Shown here: one piece after another, positions 26,497 through 35,429 of the stretch
How the letters are laid out: every line of letters starts with the position of its first letter
Numbering within the stretch: position 1 is the first letter of the stretch
Assembly: GCA_022426245.1 (NCBI GenBank)
Contig: JAKMDW010000026.1
Coordinates: 1-45,961, forward strand
Direction: 5' to 3'
Source: Alphaproteobacteria bacterium
GTDB lineage: Bacteria; Pseudomonadota; Alphaproteobacteria; RS24
DNA: 45,961 nucleotides
The notes under the pieces: generated by a model
Told to the model about the DNA's origin: nothing
Database searches by the model: none
Seen by the model: the letters and a program-made list of their open reading frames with translations, nothing else
Program-made: the position numbers and the translations under genes

Positions 26497-27774
26497 TCAA
26501 CGCAAACGGCGAATGGTCGAATTTGGCGAAAACGGCGCGGCGTCGATTTCCGGCGTCCGACCGGTCATTTGGTCGGCCAATAAGCGCGCCGAGCCAACGG
26601 CCATCGTCCAGCCGAGGTGACCGTGCCCGCAATTCAACCAAAGGCCATCGACATTACTGGCCCCGATAAATGGTCTGCCATCGGCACTCATCGGGCGCAA
26701 ACCGGCCCAACCCTGCGCGCGCGCCCAATCAAGCTTTTGTGCCGTGTCGGGCAGCAGGGTCTCAAAGAAACCACGCAACTGTGTGAGGCGCCGCTGCTGA
26801 ATCCGCTTATCATTGCCGACAAATTCGGCCATGCCCAAAATTCGCAACCGGTCACCTAAGGGCGTGATGGCAATGTGCTGCATCGGATCAACCAGCAAGT
26901 GACGCGGTCGTTCTTTGCTCAAATGCCCTGCATCTAAGGTCAGCGAATAACCTTTGGCCGGACGAATAGGCAGACGCATGCCAAGCGGCCGCGCCAAATC
27001 AGATGCCGCCACACCTGCCGCCACCACCACACGCCCCCTTAATTCTGTGTCGCGCAATCTCACACCGACCACCGCGCCGCCCTCGATAAGCAGGTTTTCA
27101 ACTTTCGTGTTGAGGCGCATCTCGCCGCCATTTTTCAGAGCCACCGCCGCAAGCCCCTGGCAAAAACGCCGGGCATCGCCAATGCCATCATCCGGAAAGC
27201 GTAACGCCCCGACCAAGCCCTGCGCCGCTGCCAAAGACGGTTCACACGCCAGTAAATCCGCGCGGTTGAGCGCTTCGTAGCGCAAGCCTTTTGCCGCCAG
27301 CATATCCGCCAATCGCAAGGCCTCGTCGCGCTCGGCCTGTGTGCGCATCAGCTTTAACGTGCCCGGCGCAGCGCTGTCATAATCGAGATTGAGGAATTGT
27401 TGCAACGCCTCGGTTTGCCGTGTTGAATATTCCGCCAGATCAAAATTGGCGCGCGCAATCGCATCGTAATTTTTGCGTGCAGAATGACGCAGAAAGGCCA
27501 TCCCCCATCCTGCCAATCTGGGGATCTGCGCCAGATGCAACTTCATCGCCGCATCGCGCTGAAACAATGACGCCAATAAATGCCGCCCAATACCAGGGTT
27601 ATTCCATGGGTCAGGCAAGCTCGGGTGCAGCCCGCCACCATTGGCGAAACTTGCGCCACGCGCGACATCGGCTTCTGCATCTATCAGCAGGCATGGCAGG
27701 CCACGCGCCGTCAGCTCGTAAAAGCTGGTCACACCGGCCAAACCGCCGCCAATAATAATGGTTAAATCTGTCAT
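26497..27774 (-). CDS. FAD-dependent D-amino acid dehydrogenase (DadA-like)
   Basis: An FAD-dependent amine oxidoreductase of the DAO superfamily, 425 residues, with the dinucleotide motif IIGGGLAGVTSFYEL at the N-terminus, the motif GDARRFCQGLA in the middle and the C-terminal FAD contact LWLNCGHGHLGWTM. The pattern fits DadA, which deaminates D-amino acids to 2-oxo acids and passes electrons to the respiratory chain. The start at 27774 is chosen because the FAD motif normally begins within the first ten residues; the frame extends upstream to 27927 but would overlap the divergent GST-like gene. The Shine-Dalgarno is weak. Sarcosine or glycine oxidase activity is an alternative. Confidence 0.85.
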   Translation of the reverse strand: MTDLTIIIGGGLAGVTSFYELTARGLPCLLIDAEADVARGASFANGGGLHPSLPDPWNNPGIGRHLLASLFQRDAAMKLHLAQIPRLAGWGMAFLRHSARKNYDAIARANFDLAEYSTRQTEALQQFLNLDYDSAAPGTLKLMRTQAERDEALRLADMLAAKGLRYEALNRADLLACEPSLAAAQGLVGALRFPDDGIGDARRFCQGLAAVALKNGGEMRLNTKVENLLIEGGAVVGVRLRDTELRGRVVVAAGVAASDLARPLGMRLPIRPAKGYSLTLDAGHLSKERPRHLLVDPMQHIAITPLGDRLRILGMAEFVGNDKRIQQRRLTQLRGFFETLLPDTAQKLDWARAQGWAGLRPMSADGRPFIGASNVDGLWLNCGHGHLGWTMAVGSARLLADQMTGRTPEIDAAPFSPNSTIRRLR

Positions 27775-27893
27775 ACTCTGTGTCGCAAAATAGCAGCAAT
27801 CCATGCGGTTTACGAAAGCAAAATGGCGCGCCGCAATGGCTGGACAATTGGCACTATAAACGCCAATATTAAAAAAATTTAAGGAGATTTGTA

Positions 27894-28934
27894 ATGGCTG
27901 TTCAGCTAATGGGCGCTCCCGGCTCACCCTATACTCGCAAAATGTTGGCGCTGATGCGCTATCGCCGCATCCCCTATCAAGTGCGCTGGCAAAGCGTCAA
28001 CATTGGAAATCTTGACGATAGCGAAAATTTTCCAAAGCCGAAAGTGCCGCTACTGCCGACCTATTATCTGCCCGATGAGACTGGCGAGATACAGGCGGTG
28101 ACCGATAGCTCCCCAATTTTGCGCCGTTTTGAGACTGAATTTGAAGGCCGTAGTGTTATCCCAAGCGATCCGGTGCTGGCTTTCTTCAACTGGCTGCTGG
28201 AAGATTACGGCGATGAATGGCTGACCAAAGCGATGTTTCACTATCGCTGGCATTATCAGGCGGATATTGCCAAAGCCGGTTCCATTTTGCCGCGCTGGAG
28301 CCATTTGACCGCCGGCGATGAAGATGTCGCGCCCCTATCCAAATATATTAGCGAGCGGCAAATATCCCGCTTGTCCTATGTCGGCTCAAATGAGGTGACG
28401 AAGGAAACCATTGAGGGCAGCTTTAAACGCTTCCTCAAAATGCTGAATGACCATTTTCAGTCGTCGCCTTATTTATTCGGCAACCGCCCCTCATCGGCTG
28501 ATTTTGCCATTTATGGCCAGCTTACCCAGCTTGCTGTTTTCGACCCGACATCCAGCGCCATTGTGACGCAACAGTTTCCGCGCATCTATGCATGGACCGA
28601 GCTATTGGAGGATTTATCGGGCTTGGAAGTTGCCGATGATGACAGCGATTGGCTCGATGCATCCGCCGGTTTGCCCGACACGCTGCTGGCTTTGATGAGC
28701 GAGATGGCCTCGCTTTATATTCCCTATCTCAAGGTCAATGCAGAAGCGGTGATGAGCGGGGCGCAGATGGTCGATGCCGAGGTTGACGGCAGACCCTATC
28801 AGCAAAACCCGTTCACCTATCAAGCCAAATGCCTACAATGGATTGGCGAGCAATATGTCGCCCTATCGAGTGATGAGAAAACGCGGCTGGCCGAACTGAC
28901 GCATGGCACAGGTCTTACTGAGGCGCTGACCTAG
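27894..28934 (+). CDS. GST-like protein with thioredoxin-fold N-domain
   Basis: A 346-residue protein, longer than a classical GST (about 200-230). The N-terminal 80 or so residues have a glutaredoxin/GST start (GAPGSPYTRKMLALMRYR) and a TDSSPILRRFE segment in the place of the glutathione-binding motif. The C-terminal part is helical with SPYLFGNRPSSADFAIYGQ, typical of GST C-domains. AAGGAG precedes the ATG. It is divergent from the DadA-like gene with 119 bases between them, and its stop abuts the stop of the convergent SDR gene. The extra length suggests a distinct GST-related subfamily. Function unknown. Confidence 0.8.
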   Translation: MAVQLMGAPGSPYTRKMLALMRYRRIPYQVRWQSVNIGNLDDSENFPKPKVPLLPTYYLPDETGEIQAVTDSSPILRRFETEFEGRSVIPSDPVLAFFNWLLEDYGDEWLTKAMFHYRWHYQADIAKAGSILPRWSHLTAGDEDVAPLSKYISERQISRLSYVGSNEVTKETIEGSFKRFLKMLNDHFQSSPYLFGNRPSSADFAIYGQLTQLAVFDPTSSAIVTQQFPRIYAWTELLEDLSGLEVADDDSDWLDASAGLPDTLLALMSEMASLYIPYLKVNAEAVMSGAQMVDAEVDGRPYQQNPFTYQAKCLQWIGEQYVALSSDEKTRLAELTHGTGLTEALT

Positions 28935-29669
28935 TTACAGGGAAAGCCCGCCATCTGCGACAATGGTTTGGCCTTGCACATAAGCCGCCAAGGGTGAGGC
29001 AAGAAACAAAGCGACGCCCGCCATATCGGCCGGCGTGCCGGCGCGCCGTAACGGTATGGCACGCAAGGCACCCTGCATGCGTTTTTCATTTTCGGTTGTC
29101 ACAGCCGTCAGTTTGGTCGGCACCAGACCGGGAGCCAAGCCATTGACGCGGATGCCATCACGCGCCCATGCCTGCCCCAATGTTTTGGTCAGGCTGATGG
29201 CGGCGGCTTTCGACGCGGCATAGGCCGGATTGCCGATATTGCCCTGCATGCCGGAAATTGAACTGACAATAATCAGCGCCCCATTGGCCGCGGCCAAAAG
29301 CCGATGATACTTGCTGGCACAGGCCATGACGCTGTCAATATTGACGCCCATCACATAATCCCAGCCCGGTTTTTCGAACTCTTCTTGGCGATAGCGCACA
29401 ACGCCCTGGCTCAACACCAGCACATCGAGACTGTCAAATGACGCTTGATGCGCGGCGATGGCATCGCTGTCGGACACATCAACGCAATTATAGGTGAGGC
29501 CGCTTAAATCGGAGCCATCAGCCGCGTCATAATCTTCAACTGAGGCGCGCGTGCCCCACACATGCACATCAGCGCCGCGGCTTAAAAACCCATGCGCAAT
29601 ACCATTGCCGATACCGCTAGAGCCACCGACAACCAGAACAGTCTTGCCGCTAAAATCAAGTTCGCTCAT
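28935..29669 (-). CDS. Short-chain dehydrogenase/reductase
   Basis: A classical SDR of 244 residues: cofactor motif GGSSGIG at 15-21, catalytic Ser137, Tyr150 and Lys154 (Y-A-A-S-K), and the C-terminal VQGQTIVADGG typical of FabG-like enzymes. It catalyses NAD(P)-dependent oxidation or reduction of an unknown alcohol or ketone. GGGAG lies before the ATG. It is 37 bases after the LolA-like gene in the same direction, so the two may be cotranscribed, and it ends exactly next to the stop of the convergent GST-like gene with no bases between. Confidence 0.92.
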   Translation of the reverse strand: MSELDFSGKTVLVVGGSSGIGNGIAHGFLSRGADVHVWGTRASVEDYDAADGSDLSGLTYNCVDVSDSDAIAAHQASFDSLDVLVLSQGVVRYRQEEFEKPGWDYVMGVNIDSVMACASKYHRLLAAANGALIIVSSISGMQGNIGNPAYAASKAAAISLTKTLGQAWARDGIRVNGLAPGLVPTKLTAVTTENEKRMQGALRAIPLRRAGTPADMAGVALFLASPLAAYVQGQTIVADGGLSL

Positions 29670-29706
29670 AAAATTCTCCCTGCCCTATTTGGCAAGGAAA
29701 ACGTTT

Positions 29707-30477
29707 TTATTGCAAGGCTTCCGGGCCAAAATCATAATCGAAAAGCTCAATGGCAACCTGCATGCTGGTGCGATTTAACGAGGTCACGGAACCGGATTTC
29801 AGGTTTTCCATCACCGAGTTCAACAGCACAGGCACACCGTCCACATTCTCAAAATCAATATTTGTCAAACGCTTCAGCGCTTGGCCTTTGCGATTGTAAA
29901 AGGTGATTTCGCGAATGGTGTTGTCTGATTTGGCGACCTTATAGTCGAGCTTCGAATAGACGTCATTCTTGTTTTTGGGGGCGCTTGTAATGTTGTAGTA
30001 AACCGCGTCCTCGCTCACCAATTTGTGCGAATCTTGCGCCGCGTCGCGACCCATTAAATCGCTATATGAAAAGTCGGAGCCGAAAAAACTCTCATGTTGC
30101 TGGCCACCTTTCAGCTCGCGCACGCGCCCCAGAGACGGCAGATAGACCCAGCTTTTGCGCTTATCCGTTGCAACATCCAATTCAGTTGAAAACCCGACGC
30201 CGCGCACCGCAGCAGGTTCGCGGAATGTCGCGATAAGCTGACGGCGACCGTCACCTTGCTTGCTGACCAGACGCAGCAGGCGCTCACGCTTTTTACCACC
30301 CTTGCCGGTCGTCAAATTAACTTCCGCCACGGCAGATGGGAAAAAACCCATCACAGCATTGGCTTGCTTCATAATTTCTTCACCGCTCTGCGCTTGCGCC
30401 GGTGATACCGCCATAAAAGCAAATGCAACAGCACCGATAACGGCCATATGAATTGACAACATATTTACTCGCAACAT
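29707..30477 (-). CDS. Exported LolA-like outer membrane lipoprotein-sorting family protein
   Basis: A 256-residue secreted protein. GGAGGA sits seven bases before the ATG at 30477, so I prefer it to an in-frame ATG at 30513. A signal peptide covers roughly the first 30 residues, ending SPAQAQ. The mature part has the LolA/LppX-like fold signature: basic beta-strands such as RERLLRLVSKQGDGRRQLIATF, then KSWVYLPSLGRVRELK and SDFSYSDLMGRD, typical of the family annotated as outer membrane lipoprotein-sorting protein. Members often sit next to RND exporters, but none is visible here. It may carry a hydrophobic ligand in the periplasm. Confidence 0.82.
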   Translation of the reverse strand: MLRVNMLSIHMAVIGAVAFAFMAVSPAQAQSGEEIMKQANAVMGFFPSAVAEVNLTTGKGGKKRERLLRLVSKQGDGRRQLIATFREPAAVRGVGFSTELDVATDKRKSWVYLPSLGRVRELKGGQQHESFFGSDFSYSDLMGRDAAQDSHKLVSEDAVYYNITSAPKNKNDVYSKLDYKVAKSDNTIREITFYNRKGQALKRLTNIDFENVDGVPVLLNSVMENLKSGSVTSLNRTSMQVAIELFDYDFGPEALQ

Positions 30478-30601
30478 TACTATTCCTCCGAACACTAACA
30501 TATTTAGCCGCAAAACACGGCCTCATGTCTAGGTTTTTCGCACCTCATTGCGGTTAACCCGATTTGGGGGTTATATAAACCATGTTTGAAGGAAACGTAA
30601 G

Positions 30602-30940
30602 ATGCGCCCAAATTTTCTGACCGATGACTTTGCTGTTCATGAACAAATGGACGCCGCCGACATTGAGGCCGCCCTCGTTGCCGGTTTCAAGACGATTATC
30701 TGCAATCGTCCGGATAGCGAAGATGGCGCTGTGCCGTTTGACAGCCTGAAGCCGATTGCCGAGGCGCATAATGTGCCGATTGTTTATCAGCCTGTCGTCA
30801 GCGGCGCGTTGAGCGATGACGATGCCCGCCAGTTCGCTGAAATTCTCGACAGCGCTGAGAAACCCGTGCTGGCTTATTGCCGCTCAGGCGCGCGCTGCAC
30901 CGTGCTATTTGATATGGCGCGGGCTTATCTCAGCGACTAA
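30602..30940 (+). CDS. DUF442/TIGR01244-type phosphatase-like or sulfurtransferase-like protein
   Basis: A 112-residue protein of the family found alone or fused to beta-lactamase-like hydrolases (Blh). It has the fold of dual-specificity phosphatases, with the active-site loop CRSGAR (Cys93 to Arg98) and the ICNRPDSED segment of the family near 33-41. Homologues are linked to sulfide or persulfide metabolism and are often called sulfur transferases. It is divergent from the LolA-like gene, and its TAA overlaps the stop of the convergent amidase gene in a CTAA shared by both strands. Confidence 0.8.
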   Translation: MRPNFLTDDFAVHEQMDAADIEAALVAGFKTIICNRPDSEDGAVPFDSLKPIAEAHNVPIVYQPVVSGALSDDDARQFAEILDSAEKPVLAYCRSGARCTVLFDMARAYLSD

Positions 30941-32442
30941 AAGTTTTTCGCTGAAACTGCCGGCCAGCGTCCGGCCCAAGGCCGCGCTTCCTCTAACTCA
31001 TAGGCCAGATGCAATAATGTCGCCTCGCCACCATGCGCGGCGGCAAATTGCGTGCCTATCGGCAAGCCATTGCGGGCCGTGAAAAGCGGCAAGCTGATGG
31101 CCGGATTGCCCGACGCATTATATTGTGCCGTATAGGCCACATAGTCGACAACCGAGTCATACACTTCTTCATAACTCTTATGGCCGTCTTGCTCACCGAT
31201 CAATAATGGTGGGCTGAACAGAACCGGCGAAAGAATAATATCGTAAGCCTCAAAGAAAGCGCGATAGTCCGCCTCAACCGAACGCACATAAGCCAGCGCC
31301 TTTGCATCAAGGTCAGGGTCTTTGGCCTTGCGACCGCCATATAATTTGGCCAACCCGTGGGTAAATGGCTCCAGCACCTCCTCAGGGTCAACCCAACGCC
31401 CCTGCATCAGACCGATAAGGCGCGCGTTTTTAACCAACTCATAGGCGCTCGATGACCAGACATTCATAAACTGATCGAGGAAATTACCATCAACAACCAA
31501 TGCGGCATCAACAGCCTCGACATTATGCCCCAAATTTTCGCACATTTTGGCTGCGCGCTCGGTTGCCTGCTTCACATCGGGGTGCGGCTCTCGCCCATCA
31601 AATGTCTTGGTATGGAAAGCAATTTTGAGGCGCTTCTTCGACTGCCCTTCAACAAAACCGGTAGGCTTGTAATCTGCGCCGGCGCCTTTTTTCTCGGCCA
31701 CATTTAGAATTTGCGCCGTATCGCGCACCGAGCGGGAAACCGCCAAACGCACGCTAATGTCGGCATCGGTAAACGGCGCCGTGTTCATAAACAGGCGTTG
31801 GCGTGTCGGTTTCAGTCCGACCAGACCATTGACCGACGCCGGAATACGAATGGAGCCACCGCCGTCAGAGGCATGGGCGAACGGCACCATGCCCGACGCA
31901 ACTGCCGCACCCGCACCCCCCGAACTGCCGCCCGTATGATAAGCCGCATTATATGGATTACGCGCCGCGCCCAGCAATCGGCCTTCAGTCGTCGAGACAA
32001 AGCCGAATTCCGGCGTATTGGTTTTGCCGATAATCACCAAGCCGGCATTTTTAGCACTGACCACACTGCCGACATCGGAGTCGGCAATATTATGTTCAAA
32101 CAATTTCGACCCTAGCGTCAGCGGTGCGCCTTCAAGATCGGCCAAATCTTTGATCAAATAGGGCACACCCTTAAACGGCCCATCGGGCAGTGGCCCTTGC
32201 GCCGCCGCGCGGCCATCATCATATAATTTATGAACCACCGCATTGAGCGCCGGATTGAGTTTTTCAATGCGCTTAATGGCAGCCTCGACAAGCTCTAGAG
32301 ACGAAACCTGTCCGCTGCGGACAAGCGCGGCCTGCCCCATGCCATCATAGGCATAAAATTCGTCCATCGCGGCAGCGACGGGTTTAATGGCAGATGAGAG
32401 CGCCACTGCGCTGGCACCGGCGAGAAACATTCTTCTTTTCAT
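30937..32442 (-). CDS. Amidase signature family hydrolase, probably exported
   Basis: A 501-residue amidase. The Ser-cisSer-Lys triad is visible: Lys98 (PYLIKDLADLEG), the cis-Ser at 173 or 174 (TGGSSGGAG) and nucleophile Ser197 (ASDGGGSIR). The N-terminus KRRMFLAGASAVALSSA looks like a Tat-type signal with twin arginines, so it may be exported folded. The start at 32442 follows GGGAGGAATA. The family includes 6-aminohexanoate-cyclic-dimer hydrolase and aryl amidases; I cannot choose between them. The preceding aldehyde dehydrogenase is separated by a hairpin terminator, so the amidase probably has its own promoter. Confidence 0.88.
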   Translation of the reverse strand: MKRRMFLAGASAVALSSAIKPVAAAMDEFYAYDGMGQAALVRSGQVSSLELVEAAIKRIEKLNPALNAVVHKLYDDGRAAAQGPLPDGPFKGVPYLIKDLADLEGAPLTLGSKLFEHNIADSDVGSVVSAKNAGLVIIGKTNTPEFGFVSTTEGRLLGAARNPYNAAYHTGGSSGGAGAAVASGMVPFAHASDGGGSIRIPASVNGLVGLKPTRQRLFMNTAPFTDADISVRLAVSRSVRDTAQILNVAEKKGAGADYKPTGFVEGQSKKRLKIAFHTKTFDGREPHPDVKQATERAAKMCENLGHNVEAVDAALVVDGNFLDQFMNVWSSSAYELVKNARLIGLMQGRWVDPEEVLEPFTHGLAKLYGGRKAKDPDLDAKALAYVRSVEADYRAFFEAYDIILSPVLFSPPLLIGEQDGHKSYEEVYDSVVDYVAYTAQYNASGNPAISLPLFTARNGLPIGTQFAAAHGGEATLLHLAYELEEARPWAGRWPAVSAKNF

Positions 32443-32523
32443 TATTCCTCCCAAAGATAAATCCTGTAATGAGAATAATGTCGCTGAAACCCCTTGCCTG
32501 TCAATCAGGAGGGACTGCCAACC

Positions 32524-32560
32524 AAAAAGGGCGCCGCAAAGAAACCCGCAACGCCCTTTT
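32524..32560 (-). terminator. Rho-independent terminator after the aldehyde dehydrogenase gene
   Basis: On the minus strand AAAAGGGCG and CGCCCTTTT form a nine-pair stem around an 18-base loop, and the 3' arm continues into a run of five T. It lies 28 bases beyond the aldehyde dehydrogenase stop. Confidence 0.7.
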
Positions 32561-32587
32561 CAGTTTTCAAATCTCGGTCGAGACAGT

Positions 32588-33991
32588 TCAGCCTTTAGCG
32601 ACGTTAATCACTTTGCGTTGGGTGAACTCGTTCAAACCTTCTGCGCCAAGCTCCGTGCCAATGCCCGATGTCTTAATGCCGCCAAACGGCACATGGGGTT
32701 GCAGGTCAGCATGCTTATTGACCCAAATCGTGCCGCTATCGACTTTCTTGGCGACTTCATAGGCACGGTCAACATCAGATGCCCAAACCGAACCGCCGAG
32801 GCCATAATCAGAATTATTAGCGCGCTCAATAACGTCGTCAATATCGTCATATTTGATAACCGGCAAAACCGGGCCGAATTGCTCTTCACTGACCAGACGG
32901 CTGTCATCATCAATATCGCGCACAATGGTCGGTGGAATGAAATAGCCCTTGCCTTCCGGCACGTCGCCACCGGCGACAATCGTGCCATTGGCACGACCAT
33001 CTTCGATATAGTCTTTGACCTTGTCGAACTGCATTTTGTTTTGCAGCGGGCCTAGCTGAGTGCCCTGCTCCAAGCCATTGCCGACAATGGCTTCGTCAGC
33101 CAGTTTGGCAAGTTGCTCGACCAGCCTGTCATAAATCGACTCATGCGCGTAAACGCGCTTCATGGCGATGCAAATCTGGCCATTATTGCCAAACGCGCCC
33201 TGGAAGATTTGCGGGGCAACTTTTTCAACATCGACATCATCCATGATAATGCCGGCATCATTGCCGCCCAGTTCAAGCGTGATGCGCTTCAACGTGCTGG
33301 CCGCGGAAGCCATGACCCGCGCACCCGTTGCCGTTGAACCGGTGAAGGAAATTTTGTTAATGCCCTTATGCGTGGTGATTTTATCACCGAGGTCATTATT
33401 GTCAGCAATCACATTTACCACACCGGCGGGCAGGACATCAGCAATCAAGCGGCCAAGATGTAGCGCTGAAAGCGGCGTTGTCGGTGCCGGTTTAATGATG
33501 ATGGAATTGCCCCCCAATAAAGCGGCAGGCAGCTTGAACGCCAGCAAAATCACCGGGAAATTCCACGGGATAATCGCACCGACGACGCCCAGCGGATTGC
33601 GATGAATTTCAACGCGTTGGGTGTCGCTGTCTTCCAACACCTCAACCGGCAGGTCGAGCGATTGGAAATAACGGAAGAACATGGATGCGCCCATAATTTC
33701 GCCCATCGCATCTTCCAGCGGCTTGCCCTGCTCTTGGGTTAGAATGCGCGCCAATTCCTCGCTATTGGCTTCGATAATATCGGCAATCTCACCCAATTTG
33801 GCACGACGCTCTTCAATCGGCGTATTTTTCCAAATCTGGAAACCGGCCTGTGCCGCTTCAACCGCTTCGTTCAATTGCGCTTCCGAAGCGGTCGGGCAAT
33901 CAGCCAGAACCTCCTCCGTCGCCGGATTGAGTACCGGCATAGTTGCAGCGCCGTCTACCAGCGCCCCATTTATCAGTAATTTATAATCCAT
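32588..33991 (-). CDS. NAD(P)-dependent aldehyde dehydrogenase
   Basis: A 467-residue aldehyde dehydrogenase that oxidises an aldehyde to the acid. Catalytic residues are Cys274 (NNGQICIAMKR), Glu240 (TLELGGNDAG) and Asn144 (IPWNFP); the cofactor motif FTGSTATG is near 216. The start at 33991 has GGGGAGG just upstream, in contrast to an in-frame ATG at 34015. The sequence is of the betaine/succinate-semialdehyde type, but the substrate cannot be fixed. The MFS transporter gene lies 67 bases upstream in the same direction, so it may import a precursor. It could also take the aldehyde product of the P450 genes. Confidence 0.93.
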   Translation of the reverse strand: MDYKLLINGALVDGAATMPVLNPATEEVLADCPTASEAQLNEAVEAAQAGFQIWKNTPIEERRAKLGEIADIIEANSEELARILTQEQGKPLEDAMGEIMGASMFFRYFQSLDLPVEVLEDSDTQRVEIHRNPLGVVGAIIPWNFPVILLAFKLPAALLGGNSIIIKPAPTTPLSALHLGRLIADVLPAGVVNVIADNNDLGDKITTHKGINKISFTGSTATGARVMASAASTLKRITLELGGNDAGIIMDDVDVEKVAPQIFQGAFGNNGQICIAMKRVYAHESIYDRLVEQLAKLADEAIVGNGLEQGTQLGPLQNKMQFDKVKDYIEDGRANGTIVAGGDVPEGKGYFIPPTIVRDIDDDSRLVSEEQFGPVLPVIKYDDIDDVIERANNSDYGLGGSVWASDVDRAYEVAKKVDSGTIWVNKHADLQPHVPFGGIKTSGIGTELGAEGLNEFTQRKVINVAKG

Positions 33992-34058
33992 TATAGCCTC
34001 CCCAGAATGAGACATTTAGTTAAGCCCAGCAATTTATGCAGCGCAAGCCAAACAGACA

Positions 34059-35258
34059 TCATGCATTTTCAAACCGTGGCAAAGTAAGGGAAATCACCAC
34101 CACCGGAATCATTAACGCTGCTGCAATCATCAAGGCGAGGTCATAATTTCCCGTCACATCCCAAATATAGCCGGTGTAAAGCGGGGAAATCGCCGCGCCG
34201 AAAATGAAGACGGAATAGAGCAGGCCGTAAATCGCGCCATAGTGCTGCAAGCCGAAATAGCGCGCGGTGAAATAGCCGATAAGGTCAACCTCCGCGCCAA
34301 CGGCAAAGCCCAGCGCAATCGCCGCAAAAATTGCATAATCAACGCCGCCAAGGCCCAACGCCAAACAGCCCAACGCCACCAGCGTAAAAGCCATCGCCGT
34401 AACATAAGGAGCAAAAATCCGGTCGATGATAAAGCCGATAAGTAAGCGACCTACCATGACCGACAACCCCATAATCGCGGCAAGACCGCCTGCCTCCGCA
34501 GCGGTTAGACCGGCATCCTGCAATAGCGGAATAAAAGCCGGTATCAGCCCCAATACGGCTGATGAAATAAACAGAAATATCGCCGCGACTTTCCAAAAAG
34601 TGACGGTGCGAATGGCCGCCGAAAAAGTGGTGCCGCTTTTGGTTTGCGCGGCGGCGGCGTCTTCACTGTTGTCGGTTTCCGGCTCGTCGCGCAGCAGAAA
34701 ATAAACCAGCGGCGTAGAAACCAAGACGATGAGAAACATCACCACATATCCGGCACGCCAGCCATTTTCTGCCACGAATGGCGTCATAAAGCGCGGAATG
34801 GCATAAGCCATCACCCCGCCCGATGTCAGAGCAATGCCCAGAGCCAGCCCGCGGTTTTTGACAAAAAATGCGTTAACGGCGCGGGTGAAGGCCAAGCCTG
34901 TCGTGCCCATGCCGAATATCGCATAGCCGAAGCTGAGCGCGTAAAGCATACTCAGTGAGCCGTCCATAAACGGAAACAACAATAAAAAGGCGGCATAGCC
35001 GAGCAGCGATATGGCGGTAACGGGCCTGATGCCATAACGGTCAATCAGCCGACCGACGACGGGGGCCATTAATATCATCACCAAAACCGTGATGGTTTGC
35101 TGGAAACCGATTTCAGCCCGCGTCCAGCCAAATTCCTCTTGCCATGGGCGTATCCAAATGCCGGTCGAATAGTAAACCATTGAAGCCAAGCCGACCCCAA
35201 GCCCGATAAATGAGCCGAGCAGAACCGCCCAGCCACGTTTGAACTCATTTTGCTGCAC
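34059..35258 (-). CDS. MFS transporter, oxalate/formate or monocarboxylate-like
   Basis: A 399-residue major facilitator protein with about 12 hydrophobic helices in two halves. The first inter-helix loop has GRLIDRYGIRPV, the MFS signature region, and the second half repeats it as GRLLIGFIIDRIF. The pattern of N-terminal GWAVLLGSFIG and the early W residues fits the oxalate/formate antiporter or monocarboxylate-like subgroup, which imports organic acids with protons or by exchange. It heads a transcription unit with the aldehyde dehydrogenase gene. Substrate unknown. Confidence 0.85.
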   Translation of the reverse strand: MQQNEFKRGWAVLLGSFIGLGVGLASMVYYSTGIWIRPWQEEFGWTRAEIGFQQTITVLVMILMAPVVGRLIDRYGIRPVTAISLLGYAAFLLLFPFMDGSLSMLYALSFGYAIFGMGTTGLAFTRAVNAFFVKNRGLALGIALTSGGVMAYAIPRFMTPFVAENGWRAGYVVMFLIVLVSTPLVYFLLRDEPETDNSEDAAAAQTKSGTTFSAAIRTVTFWKVAAIFLFISSAVLGLIPAFIPLLQDAGLTAAEAGGLAAIMGLSVMVGRLLIGFIIDRIFAPYVTAMAFTLVALGCLALGLGGVDYAIFAAIALGFAVGAEVDLIGYFTARYFGLQHYGAIYGLLYSVFIFGAAISPLYTGYIWDVTGNYDLALMIAAALMIPVVVISLTLPRFENA

Positions 35259-35379
35259 GGCTAATGCCTCCTCTTATCCAATCTTGACAGTCGACAGATT
35301 AGACACGCCTCGCGTGATATACTAGCCCCGTAAGTCACCCGTCGAAAAGCGATTGCCTTTTCTGCCGTTCATCTGACAA

Positions 35380-35429
35380 ACTCAAAAAATCGGGAGTTAG
35401 AAAAACTCAAAAAACCGGGAGTTAGAAAA
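35380..35429 (+). repeat. 25-bp tandem duplication carrying the ribosome-binding site of the second P450
   Basis: Two head-to-tail 25-base units, 35380-35404 and 35405-35429, differ at a single base (AAAATCGGGAG versus AAAACCGGGAG). Each contains GGGAG. Only the second is at working distance from a start codon. Confidence 0.9.

Noticed and set aside
27775-27927. Upstream extension of the DadA-like frame
   Set aside because: It would overlap the divergent GST-like gene and put 51 residues before the FAD motif.
35284-35323. TTGACA and TATACT as a promoter for the second P450
   Set aside because: The spacing is 28 bases, far from the required 16-19.
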